Below, piece after piece: positions 34,927 to 42,429 of a stretch of 64,000 bases of DNA. A program made the translations under genes and the position numbers. The notes below the pieces were generated by a model that saw only the letters and a list, made by a program, of their open reading frames with translations, had not been told where the DNA came from and did not search any database. Source of the DNA: Bhargavaea ullalensis (GTDB lineage Bacteria > Bacillota > Bacilli > Bacillales_A > Planococcaceae); NCBI RefSeq assembly GCF_040545425.1, contig NZ_JBEPLW010000007.1, one strand, 5' to 3'. Every line of letters begins with the position of its first letter. The stretch's first letter is position 1.

Positions 34927-34935
34927 AATATATCA
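34927..34935 (-). promoter_or_regulatory. Extended -10 promoter of the protease gene
   Basis: On the minus strand TGATATATT gives a TGn extension and five of six -10 bases, about 45 nt before the TTG start codon. The -35 region is weak. Confidence 0.5.
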
Positions 34936-34975
34936 TTTTTCCCTGAATAAGTAACTCTCTTTTTTCCGAAAATTA

Positions 34976-35014
34976 AAACCGCCTTTTCCGGACGATTCAT
35001 CCGAAAAAAGCGGC
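34976..35014 (-). terminator. Terminator of the DUF421 gene
   Basis: An imperfect long stem pairs AACCGCCTTTTCCGGA with TCCGAAAAAAGCGGCTT; the minus strand continues TTTTAATTTTC. Confidence 0.7.
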
Positions 35015-35024
35015 TTTCAGCTTG

Positions 35025-35729
35025 TCATGACTGTTCTTTCACATTCACATCGAGCGTCCCGTCTTCCTGCAACTGTGCGAAGAAGACCTGCTCCGGCCTG
35101 GAGACTCCGTGCTTGCCGAGTTCCTTTTGCAGCCATTCTTCCGTCAGGTTGTACTCCTTGAGGTTTTTCTTGACGATCTTCCCGTCGGAAATGATCTCCG
35201 CCGGCAAAAACTTGGACGGGCCGGAGCCGACGTTCACGTCCTTTTTTGTCGCCGGCAAATTCTGGCCCTTGAGCAGCACGCTGAGCGCCCCGTTCGTCTC
35301 CAGGATGGCATAACGGACATCCTTCACGACGAACACCCCGTTTTCGCGCAACATCATGTTCAGGTCGTCCAGATGGAGCTGGACGGACTTCATCGCCTTT
35401 TCATCAAGCCGGCCGTCCTTGATGACGATTGTCGGCTCGTTGTCGAGCATGACCCGCGCGCCCGGCCACTTGAGCGAAATGAGGCTGAGCACCACGGTCA
35501 GCAACGTCCAGGTGACGAGCGAGACGAGCCCGTCGAAAAACGGCGTCTCGCTCTCACCCGCGATGTTCCCCGCAATCGATCCGATCGTAATCCCGGTCAC
35601 ATAGTTGAAGAAAGTCAGCTGGCTCATCTGTTTTTTTCCGAGCAGCCGGGTCAGCAGGAGCAGGACTCCAAACGTTGCCGCCGACCGGAGCACCATTTCC
35701 CAAAAATCCACTTTCAGCCAATCATCCAT
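35025..35729 (-). CDS. DUF421 (YetF/YrbG-like) membrane protein
   Basis: The protein of about 234 residues has three membrane helices in the first 80 residues, then the cytoplasmic DUF421 domain with MSQLTFFNYVTGITIGSIAG, LDDLNMMLRENGVFVVKDVRYAILETNG and LSVLLKGQNLPAT. The C-terminal VDFWEMVLRSAATFGVLLL to QLTFFNYV region is the conserved core of the family; members contribute to stress and spore-related functions, but the reaction is unknown. GGGAGG lies 7 nt before the ATG at 35729; an in-frame codon at 35762 lacks such a site. Confidence 0.85.
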   Translation of the reverse strand: MDDWLKVDFWEMVLRSAATFGVLLLLTRLLGKKQMSQLTFFNYVTGITIGSIAGNIAGESETPFFDGLVSLVTWTLLTVVLSLISLKWPGARVMLDNEPTIVIKDGRLDEKAMKSVQLHLDDLNMMLRENGVFVVKDVRYAILETNGALSVLLKGQNLPATKKDVNVGSGPSKFLPAEIISDGKIVKKNLKEYNLTEEWLQKELGKHGVSRPEQVFFAQLQEDGTLDVNVKEQS

Positions 35730-35800
35730 CTTCCACCCTCCCGAAAAAACTCCTCTTTCCATCCTGCCTGACGGGAAAGGGGATTATTCAAGGAAAGCGG

Positions 35801-35833
35801 AAAAAACCGCCGCCCCCAAAGGAGCAGCGGTTC
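35801..35833 (-). terminator. Terminator of the general stress protein gene
   Basis: AACCGCCGC and GCAGCGGTT form a stem with one G-U pair just past the stop; GGTTTTTTCC follows on the minus strand. Confidence 0.75.
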
Positions 35834-35841
35834 AAAGTGCA

Positions 35842-36390
35842 TCAGATCAGCGGATCGTTGAAGCGGTCGCGGTCAAGAGTCTCCCGGTCACGCGCCATAT
35901 CGTTGACGTCATTCGTCAGCGGGCGGCGGCTCGCAAAGTAGCTGTCTTCCACATCCGCACTGCGGTCAACGAGAACAAGGATCTTGCCTTCATTGAAGTA
36001 CGTTTCGTAGCGCTCGGCTTCATCTTCCGGAACACCCATCCCGATGAGCGCACCGGCCAGGCCGCCGACTCCGGCACCCGCCGCCGCGCCGGTCAAGCCG
36101 GCGACAATCGGTCCGGCTGCGACAATCGGTCCGATTCCCGGAATCGCGAGCGCCCCGAGACCGGCAAGCACGCCGCCGAGACCGCCGAGCACACCGCCCG
36201 TCGCAGCACCTGTTGCTGCGCCCTCGGCCGCCTTCGTGCCGGTTTCGTCCGCAATCGCATCCACCTGATCGTTATTCTGGGAGATGACCGAAATATCTTC
36301 CGAACGGTACCCCTGTCTTTTCAGATCTTCAATCGCGTCAATTGCTTGCTGTTCCGTATCATAATAACCAACTACTCTGCGTTCTGCCAT
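35842..36390 (-). CDS. General stress protein, YflT/heat-induced stress family with Gly-rich core
   Basis: The 182-residue protein starts with the family domain VVGYYDTEQQAIDAIEDLKRQ and EDISVISQN, followed by a Gly/Ala-rich hydrophobic segment (about 55-115, TGAATGGVLGGLGGVLAGLG) like those of YflT/general stress protein 17M proteins, then YETYFNEGKILVLVD. It is probably a membrane-associated stress protein. The promoter matches sigmaB (36423-36447), which supports the call. A tandem repeat array lies just beyond that promoter. Confidence 0.82.
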   Translation of the reverse strand: MAERRVVGYYDTEQQAIDAIEDLKRQGYRSEDISVISQNNDQVDAIADETGTKAAEGAATGAATGGVLGGLGGVLAGLGALAIPGIGPIVAAGPIVAGLTGAAAGAGVGGLAGALIGMGVPEDEAERYETYFNEGKILVLVDRSADVEDSYFASRRPLTNDVNDMARDRETLDRDRFNDPLI

Positions 36391-36422
36391 TTTGCAACGC
36401 CTCCTTTTGGTCTAGTCTGAGA

Positions 36423-36447
36423 TTACCCGGTAGAGAGACTCATAAAC
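36423..36447 (-). promoter_or_regulatory. SigmaB-type promoter of the general stress gene
   Basis: On the minus strand GTTTAT (36447-36442) and GGGTAA (36428-36423) are separated by 13 nt, each matching five of six bases of the sigmaB consensus GTTTAA-N12-14-GGGTAT. The start codon is about 33 nt downstream. Confidence 0.8.
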
Positions 36448-36491
36448 CTGAAAGAGCGATTGACAGAGGGGGAGCGGTGTGTGGAAATTAT

Positions 36492-36825
36492 AACCTGTCC
36501 GACTCAGAACCGGATCCGTACGACTCAACGCGGGATCCGTACGGCTCGAGGGCCGATCCGTCCGACTCGCCCCAAAGCTCACCCGATTCCACAGCATCCG
36601 ACGTTGGAAAATATAACCTGTCCGACTCAGGGCCGGATCCGTACGGTTCAACGCGGAATCCGTACGGCTCGAGGCCCGATCCGTCCGGCTCGCCCCAAAG
36701 CTCACCCGATTCCACAGCATCCGCCGGTGGAAAATAAAACCTGTCCGACTCAGAACCGGATCCGTACGACTCAACGCGGGATCCGTACGGCTCAAGGCCC
36801 GATCCGTCCGACTCGCCCCAGTTTG
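36492..36825. repeat. Array C: 21-bp units in a 123-bp higher-order repeat (three copies)
   Basis: Within each copy the core [CT]CCGTACGRYTC occurs every 21 bp: CCGACTC or ACGRCTC at 36499, 36520, 36541 and 36562 in the first copy. The first bases AACCTGTCC of each copy start at 36492, 36615 and 36738, exactly 123 bp apart. Each copy is four 21-bp units plus 39 bp of spacer (AAAGCTCACCCGATTCC). CCGTACGG is an 8-bp palindrome and GGATCC also recurs. It fills the 500-bp gap between the terminator of the HlyD gene and the sigmaB promoter of the stress gene. All frames are open through it, a consequence of 21 being divisible by three, not a sign of coding. Confidence 0.95.
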
Positions 36826-36860
36826 GACCGCTCCCCCCTTCCCGCGCCGATTCCCACACG

Positions 36861-36887
36861 AAAAAGCCGCCCGCATCGGCGGACGGC
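36861..36887 (-). terminator. Terminator of the HlyD-like gene
   Basis: GCCGCCCGC (36866-36874) and GCGGACGGC (36879-36887) pair with one G-U pair; TTTTTCGTG follows on the minus strand. Confidence 0.8.
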
Positions 36888-36897
36888 CCGGCTTCTT

Positions 36898-38217
36898 TTA
36901 TTCGACCCCGAACAGGGTGTAGCGCACGTAGTCCTGCCAACTGGTGGATTTCCATGTCGCTTTTTCCGGCCATTCGAGCGGCATCGGCAGGATGACGGCC
37001 GGGGCGGACGGGAATCCTTCGATCCTCGGTTCGTCGATGACGAGGTCGCCTTCGTAAAGGCCGTCGGTGACGATGCTGTAGCCTTTCCAGTCGAACGGCG
37101 TCATGACCGGAATTTTCACTGCGTAGCCGTTCTGGTCGATGATCGTTGCGAGTGCTTCGTTCAGGTATTTGCCTTCAAGCGCCTTGGAGCGGACGGCAAT
37201 GGCCGATGGCGCTTCTTCGGTATGGATGATCGCATTCGCGTTGTTGGCGAACGGCAGACGGCTGACGTCCGCATCGGTGGCGATCCTCACTTCATAGTAC
37301 GCGAGCGGATTGTTCACTTTTTCCTTGTCCAGTTTTCGGTAAGCATCGAGCCACTTCGAATCTGGCGCTTCCACAGGGGAGACGGAGACGACAGTGCCTT
37401 CGACCGCGCCTTCCGTGCCGGGCGCCTGGATGAAGACCCGGTCGTCCGGCGCAATCCGCTGCCATTCCTCGCCTTTTGCGTAAGTGAGGAACTGGCGGTC
37501 ATTCGTGTAAATCTCGACGGCAAGTTGTTCGCCGAGCCGGTGCACTTCCGAAATCGTGCCGTCGACCGGAGAAACGAGCGCCGGCGATGTCGGGCTCTGG
37601 GCGAGCTGCGCCTCGACGACGGTGAGCTGGCGCTGGACGTCGGCGAGTGCGTTGTCCACTGCCGTCATCGCGTGCGCATAGGCGCCGTCCTGCGACACGT
37701 CGACATTCACGTCAACGTTCAGACCGACTTCCACTTTGTCCGAATCCGAATTGCCGGTGCCCGTCGTTCCGTCCACCCGGTCACTCCGGTTGGAAGAAGA
37801 ACGTGCGTCCGACTTTGCCGAACGGCGGGCCTGTTCCAGCTCGCTCTTCGTTGCGTTCAGTTCGGATTCCTGTTCCTTCAGCGCGTCCCTCTCCGACTCC
37901 CATACGGATCGCTGGCTTTCCGCGCGTTCCGAGTTGAGCGTGGCGATTTCCTGCCCGGCGCTCACCGGATCGCCTTCTTTGACGAGCCATTGCTGGACGG
38001 TCGAATCATTGTCGACATACGCGGTGTAAATATCTCCCGGCACAACGAGCGATTCTTTGGCCAGCTTGTCCGAGTAATCGGCAGTGGTCATCCGCTCCGT
38101 GCCGTGTACGTACACGTACTTCGGGATCGAACTTTTGTCGCCGAATAAAAGCAGTGCGTTCGTGGCGATGAACGCAGTGATCGCGATCGCCACTGCGAGA
38201 TTCCCGAGCTTATTCAA
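36898..38217 (-). CDS. HlyD-family membrane-fusion-type protein
   Basis: The protein of about 439 residues has one N-terminal membrane helix, a lipoyl/barrel-sandwich half (VQQWLVKEGDPVSAGQEIATLNSE), a coiled-coil hairpin (about 105-190) interrupted by a disordered Asp/Ser/Gly insert (TTGTGNSDSDKVEVGLNVD), the second half SPVDGTISEVHRLGEQLAVEI and a C-terminal beta region (VRIATDADVSRLPF). This is a typical adaptor of multicomponent exporters, but no ABC ATPase lies near. It follows the 38210 gene with an 8-bp overlap. The likely start is TTG at 38217, 8 nt after GGAGG; the upstream GTG at 38226 is too close to that site. Confidence 0.78.
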   Translation of the reverse strand: MNKLGNLAVAIAITAFIATNALLLFGDKSSIPKYVYVHGTERMTTADYSDKLAKESLVVPGDIYTAYVDNDSTVQQWLVKEGDPVSAGQEIATLNSERAESQRSVWESERDALKEQESELNATKSELEQARRSAKSDARSSSNRSDRVDGTTGTGNSDSDKVEVGLNVDVNVDVSQDGAYAHAMTAVDNALADVQRQLTVVEAQLAQSPTSPALVSPVDGTISEVHRLGEQLAVEIYTNDRQFLTYAKGEEWQRIAPDDRVFIQAPGTEGAVEGTVVSVSPVEAPDSKWLDAYRKLDKEKVNNPLAYYEVRIATDADVSRLPFANNANAIIHTEEAPSAIAVRSKALEGKYLNEALATIIDQNGYAVKIPVMTPFDWKGYSIVTDGLYEGDLVIDEPRIEGFPSAPAVILPMPLEWPEKATWKSTSWQDYVRYTLFGVE

Positions 38218-38902
38218 CAGCGGCACCTCCCCCGAATAACTCCGTGAACCAGCGGTCTGCCGGAATCAGGCCGACGAGCGATGTGATGAGTGCCATCGCG
38301 ATGTGCAGCCCGAGCAGAATCCAGAGCAGGTTGCGGTTCGCTTCGGGCTGGAAGAACCGGATGAACCGGAACTGGAACGCGATGACGATCGCCGTCCCGA
38401 TCGACAGCTGATTGAGGAAGTAGATCAGGAACGGATAAGTGAGGAACGTCGCCGCAAGCGGTCCGAACGACAGGAATGACACCGGAGCAGCCTTCCCGTT
38501 CACGAGGAAAACGATGAAGACGATCGCCTTCTCAAGGAGAAGGATCGCCGTGACGAACAGTTGAAGCACGACCAGTTTCCGGTAGTCGATCGCCGTCAGC
38601 TTATGTAGGATGAACGAAATCCCGTAAAGATGGAACGCCGTATAGACGAGCGCCCACAGGATGGAACCGGCGAGCGACAGGATCCGCGCAAGTGCGAATG
38701 TCTCCTCGCTGCCCATCGCGGTGATCGGCGTCAGATCCCGCGTGCCGATCCCCCACATATTCATAAGTGCATAAAGAAGCACGGCCGAAACGAACAGCCC
38801 GATGACCCGCAATCGGAAGCCCCGCATCGCGCTGCCGCCCAGCCGCTCCATCAAGGTGCGCTGGTCGGTCAAATACCGCCAGAACTTGAAATCGAAAAAC
38901 AT
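38210..38902 (-). CDS. Polytopic membrane protein of unknown function, partner of HlyD-like gene
   Basis: The protein of about 230 residues begins MFFDFKFWRYLTDQRTLMERLGG and has about six membrane helices, rich in Phe and Leu. I recognise no family motif. It shares an operon with the HlyD-like gene downstream (overlapping by 8 bp), so the two may form an export or envelope system. GGAAGGG is 10 nt before the ATG at 38902; the frame is open further upstream to 38995 without a site. The 290-bp gap above it contains only the terminator of the IDEAL gene. Confidence 0.65.
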   Translation of the reverse strand: MFFDFKFWRYLTDQRTLMERLGGSAMRGFRLRVIGLFVSAVLLYALMNMWGIGTRDLTPITAMGSEETFALARILSLAGSILWALVYTAFHLYGISFILHKLTAIDYRKLVVLQLFVTAILLLEKAIVFIVFLVNGKAAPVSFLSFGPLAATFLTYPFLIYFLNQLSIGTAIVIAFQFRFIRFFQPEANRNLLWILLGLHIAMALITSLVGLIPADRWFTELFGGGAAVE

Positions 38903-39114
38903 AGGTTCATTTCCCTTCCGGCCTGCAAGGTTGATAGTTTGCCATAACAACCACTTTACCAAATCTCGACGCCTTTGTAACCCTTCAACCGACATCGTTC
39001 GGCAGGACTATTGACGGATTTTCTCAGAATGACAAGATTTGGCGTTTCGCTTGAGTGAAAGGGTGAGCAGTGGGAGAGCGGACTTCTGCGACTCTTCCCT
39101 CCCTTCCGCCCATC

Positions 39115-39148
39115 ATAAAAGCCCGTCGGCTGTCCGTCGGGCTTTGGT
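39115..39148 (-). terminator. Terminator of the IDEAL-domain gene
   Basis: AAAGCCCG and CGGGCTTT (with CGG/CCG inside, one mismatch) form a stem between 39118 and 39145; TTTTATGATG follows on the minus strand. Confidence 0.65.
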
Positions 39149-39194
39149 CTGGATCGGTGGGTTGGCTTCTGCAGCATCGGTTTGGATGTCCGGG

Positions 39195-39644
39195 TCATTG
39201 GGCATTCAGCTGGCCGGCAAGGCGATGGAAGCCGTCGCGGTCGCCCTCTGCGAGTGCCCGGTCGATCAGGTTCATGAGGTTGGTGCGCTCGAGCTCGGCG
39301 ATGATGGCTTCCACTTCGCCGGGTTCGGTGAACATCGGATCGCTTTCCATGATGTCCGCCCCTTGGAGGATGTCTTTCAGATGGGTGTGGATGTCAGAAA
39401 TGAGCAGCAGTTGGTACAGCGGGAGCCGGATGAACCGGCTGCCTTTCTGGAATACGAAGATTTCGCCGAGGTTTTCAACTTGAAGGTTTTGGAGATTGAT
39501 GTGGATCTCCTTGCCTTCCGACGGGATAAAATGGAACAGTTCTTCCCCTTTTTTTATCGTGAAGTACTGATATTCAAAAACGAGTCTCACCCGGGATTGT
39601 TCCTGCGACATGTAAAACGGCTTCATTCGTTGGATGTGCAGCAT
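39195..39644 (-). CDS. IDEAL-domain protein
   Basis: The protein of about 149 residues has an N-terminal beta-rich part (VRLVFEYQYFTIKKGEELFHFIPSEGKEIHINLQ) with Leu-rich LRLPLYQLLLISDIHTHLKDIL, and a C-terminal IDEAL-type helix pair (AIIAELERTNLMNLIDRALAEGDRDGFHRLAGQLNAQ). IDEAL domains occur in small Bacillales proteins, including the ComK-binding tail of some competence factors, but this protein's role is unknown. The frame opens at a TTG at 39713; the ATG at 39644, preceded by AAGGAGGGAGC, is preferred (the exact base may be one off). Confidence 0.72.
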   Translation of the reverse strand: MLHIQRMKPFYMSQEQSRVRLVFEYQYFTIKKGEELFHFIPSEGKEIHINLQNLQVENLGEIFVFQKGSRFIRLPLYQLLLISDIHTHLKDILQGADIMESDPMFTEPGEVEAIIAELERTNLMNLIDRALAEGDRDGFHRLAGQLNAQ

Positions 39645-39754
39645 GGGGCTCCCTCCTTTTTCGAAATATTCGGCTACTTCCATCTTACCATAATTATATG
39701 AAAGCGCATACAAAAAAATCCGGGCTTTTCCGCCAATCCCGCCCCGTGCCCCTT

Positions 39755-40108
39755 TTATTCTTCTTCCGTCACTTTCCGGTCGGGCCGCCGGCTGCCGTCC
39801 AGGAAAAAGCCGAACCGGTCGTCTCCAAAGTCCAATACGTAGGAAGACATGAACTGCGGTCCGTATTTCCGGAAGCCCTCCAGGCTGGCTGCCTGCTTGT
39901 CAAACGCCACCTTGCCGCTTCCAAGGTCGATCTCCACATTTTTCAGCATGAACGGACCGTAGGGAAGATAAGTGAACTTGCCGACCGCCGTGCGACTTTC
40001 CTGTATGACCACCGGCCCTCCGCTGCCTGTTCCCCACTGGACCAGGCGCCAGCTGCCGGCAGTCCATCCGGCGGCCGGAGGGTTGATTTTGATTTCATAG
40101 CGTGCCAT
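39755..40108 (-). CDS. Conserved-looking small protein of unknown function
   Basis: The protein of about 117 residues is beta-rich with Gly and aromatic residues (AGSWRLVQWGTGSGGPVVIQ, GKFTYLPYGPFMLKNVEID) and ends DRKVTEEE. No signal peptide or membrane helix is seen, and no motif was recognised. AAGGAGG lies 7 nt before the ATG at 40108, and only one base before an upstream ATG at 40114, so 40108 is taken. It precedes the divergent XRE regulator gene at 40280; the 170-bp gap is the shared upstream region. Confidence 0.7.
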   Translation of the reverse strand: MARYEIKINPPAAGWTAGSWRLVQWGTGSGGPVVIQESRTAVGKFTYLPYGPFMLKNVEIDLGSGKVAFDKQAASLEGFRKYGPQFMSSYVLDFGDDRFGFFLDGSRRPDRKVTEEE

Positions 40109-40279
40109 GCCCATGCCTCCTTTTCAATTCAACACAGATTTCCTATTATTTTTACAATCTTCCATTAAGAAAAGCCGAGAATCGACAATTTGTCGTTTAT
40201 TCCGTCGACATTTTGTTGATTCGGCCGCCTCCGCCCTTCCGAACCGCTATTTTGGGCACAAGAGAAGGGGGACGGACCA

Positions 40280-40720
40280 TTGGCAATCCACGAGAAGTTC
40301 AAGGAGTTCCGGGAAGATGTGCTTCAGATCAGGCAGCGGGAGGCGGCCAGGCGGCTCGGCATCGATCCCGCCGCCCTCTCGAATTATGAGCTCGGCAAGC
40401 GGGATTTCCCGTACGACCTGCTCCTCAAGGCGAAAGAGGCGTTCAATATGACCGATGAGCAGTACCTGGCGATGTTGCTCGGCCGCCCCTACGGAAAGGG
40501 GCGCAAAGATGCCGAGCGGTTGTCCGCAGAGACGAATGAGGCGAAGGCCCGGTACTATTCGCGCTTCGCGGATGCATATGGTGACTTGATCCGCGATTCT
40601 CCGGAACTGCGGGAACTCATTGTCCTGCTTGCAGCCCAGGAACCCGCGGTGCGGCGGGAGATGCTCAACCTCGTGAAGGGCATGGTGGAGATGTACAGAA
40701 AGATGAACCGGCTGCCATAA
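40280..40720 (+). CDS. XRE-family HTH transcriptional regulator
   Basis: The 146-residue protein has an N-terminal Xre helix-turn-helix (about 5-65) with REAARRLGIDPAALSNYELGKRDFPYDLLLKAKEAFN, the pattern of phage-repressor-like regulators, and a helical C-terminus (PAVRREMLNLVKGMVEMYRKM) likely to form the dimer interface. The start is TTG with GGGGGAC upstream. It is followed 86 nt later by the ywqB-ywqA pair on the same strand; no target operator was identified. Confidence 0.85.
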   Translation: MAIHEKFKEFREDVLQIRQREAARRLGIDPAALSNYELGKRDFPYDLLLKAKEAFNMTDEQYLAMLLGRPYGKGRKDAERLSAETNEAKARYYSRFADAYGDLIRDSPELRELIVLLAAQEPAVRREMLNLVKGMVEMYRKMNRLP

Positions 40721-40806
40721 GGTTTTCGGCTCCGTTTACGATTCGCTCCCCGAGTCGTATAATGGAGGGAAAGCCTTTTTTTATTGTGAAGGACGGGGGT
40801 TCTCCC

Positions 40807-42429
40807 ATGAATACATTGTTGCCGGCGTTCGCCGGACTCTACGAAAACGAAATCAACGGTGCACTGGACCGGCTGAAGTTGATCGCCGATCCGTCTTCGG
40901 AACCGGCGGAGCGGATGATCCGTGAAGCGGCGATGCTCGTGCGCAATGACCGCCTCCGGCTCGTCGATACGGATGAACGGTACGGAACGGTGCGTTTCAC
41001 GACGCGGGATTTCCCGTTCGCCGAGATCATGCTCATGCTGCCCGCGCAGCGGGCGGCTTGCAGCATTCACGGGGACCGCGGCTGCGAGCATACGGCAGCC
41101 GCCTGGTTCACGGCCTATCAGCACATCGGCTCGCTGTCGGACTGGCTGCGCGAGTGGCGGCAGTCGGGCGTTTCCCGCTATCAGCCGAATCGCGCGCTTG
41201 AACAGACGCCGCAGGCCTGGCGCGGGATGCTCGACCGGCTCACGGAACGGTTCCATTCATTCGGCGAATCGGTTCCGTACCATATCATATCCGAGGAGCT
41301 CGGCCTGTTTCGGCAGCAACTCCGCTCTGTTGAGCCGATCGAGCAGGAATGGAAGCCGCTGTTCCGGCTGTACGCCTCGCTTTATGCGCTTCATGCGGTG
41401 ACAGCCGGCTTTTCCGGGCGGGGGTTCTCGATCGGATACGACCGGTGGCAGTTCAGCCGGATGCTCGACAGCCTGATCGACGACATCCGCGACAGCCTCG
41501 CCCGTCTGTCGACTTCACGCCGTTTGTTCGCGGCGGACCCGTTTTATGCAGATCTTGAGGAACTGGTCCGTTCGTTCACGCTTCGTTCCGCACATGCCCG
41601 GCAAATGTGGATCACCATCTACCGGAATGTGTGGACTTCGCTGTTCACCGGACAGAGCGCACGCGAGCGTGAACTGGAAGTGCTCACCGGCCTGTCCGTA
41701 GAAAGGGAAGCAACCGATGGCAAGTCGATAAACCCGGCCGGATCTCCGCTTCCGCTCATGAAGGCATGGATCGCCGTCCTGCTCGGTCGTCCGGCAGACG
41801 AAATCGGCATGCCGGACGGTTCAGAAGTGCCCGGTGCCGCGCTGCAGTTCACTTCCTGGCTTGATCTGGCGGGCTACCTGGCGAAAAATGACGAACCGGA
41901 AAAGGCACGGGACATCATCGTGTCGCTCTCCCCCCTCATCACGCCTTACATGGAGTCTGTTTCGTTCATCGAGCAGCGCAAGACGGCGGCGGAACTTTCG
42001 GATCTGTGCCGGGAGACGGACATGCCGGAAGAAGAGACGGCCGCAATGCTGCTCCGGTGCGGCTCGGCCGCGGAGGCGGAATATGCGGAATTCCTTATTG
42101 GCCGCGGCCGCTACCGCGAGTGGGCCGCCTGGCATCTCCTGAACCGTTCGAGTTTTGACCGTGTGGAAATGTCGGGACTGAAGACGCTCATCGATGAAGC
42201 GCCGATGGAGGCGATATCCCTTTGCCACACCCATGTCACCGACCAGATCGCCCTGAAAAGCAGGGGCAACTACCGGGAGGCCGTCCGGATTTTGAAGAAG
42301 ATGAAAAGGGCGGCCAAGAAGGCGGGCCGGACCGACTGGTGGAATGATTATCTGTCCGTTTTGCGCAGCAGGCACTCCCGCCTGCGCGCGCTCATGGAAG
42401 AGATGGAAAGAGGGAAGCTGACGCTATGA
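40807..42429 (+). CDS. ywqB: YwqB-like protein with partial SWIM-type zinc site, partner of SNF2 helicase
   Basis: The protein of about 540 residues contains CSIHGDRGCEHTAAAWF (about residues 77-93), a Cys/His cluster in the position of a SWIM zinc finger, followed by a large helical region. It ends four bases into the start of the SNF2 helicase gene (ATGA overlap), so the two are co-translated. In Bacillus subtilis ywqB and ywqA form the same pair; their exact function is unknown, though SWIM proteins often act with recombination or chromatin-type ATPases. The ATG at 40807 has GGGGG upstream and is preferred to the earlier codon at 40762. Confidence 0.8.
   Translation: MNTLLPAFAGLYENEINGALDRLKLIADPSSEPAERMIREAAMLVRNDRLRLVDTDERYGTVRFTTRDFPFAEIMLMLPAQRAACSIHGDRGCEHTAAAWFTAYQHIGSLSDWLREWRQSGVSRYQPNRALEQTPQAWRGMLDRLTERFHSFGESVPYHIISEELGLFRQQLRSVEPIEQEWKPLFRLYASLYALHAVTAGFSGRGFSIGYDRWQFSRMLDSLIDDIRDSLARLSTSRRLFAADPFYADLEELVRSFTLRSAHARQMWITIYRNVWTSLFTGQSARERELEVLTGLSVEREATDGKSINPAGSPLPLMKAWIAVLLGRPADEIGMPDGSEVPGAALQFTSWLDLAGYLAKNDEPEKARDIIVSLSPLITPYMESVSFIEQRKTAAELSDLCRETDMPEEETAAMLLRCGSAAEAEYAEFLIGRGRYREWAAWHLLNRSSFDRVEMSGLKTLIDEAPMEAISLCHTHVTDQIALKSRGNYREAVRILKKMKRAAKKAGRTDWWNDYLSVLRSRHSRLRALMEEMERGKLTL

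Noticed and set aside
36460..38148. Long plus-strand frame across array C and the HlyD gene
   Set aside because: It is antisense to a clear HlyD-family gene and its N-terminal part is only the 21-bp repeat read in frame (7 codons). No ribosome site or conserved domain.
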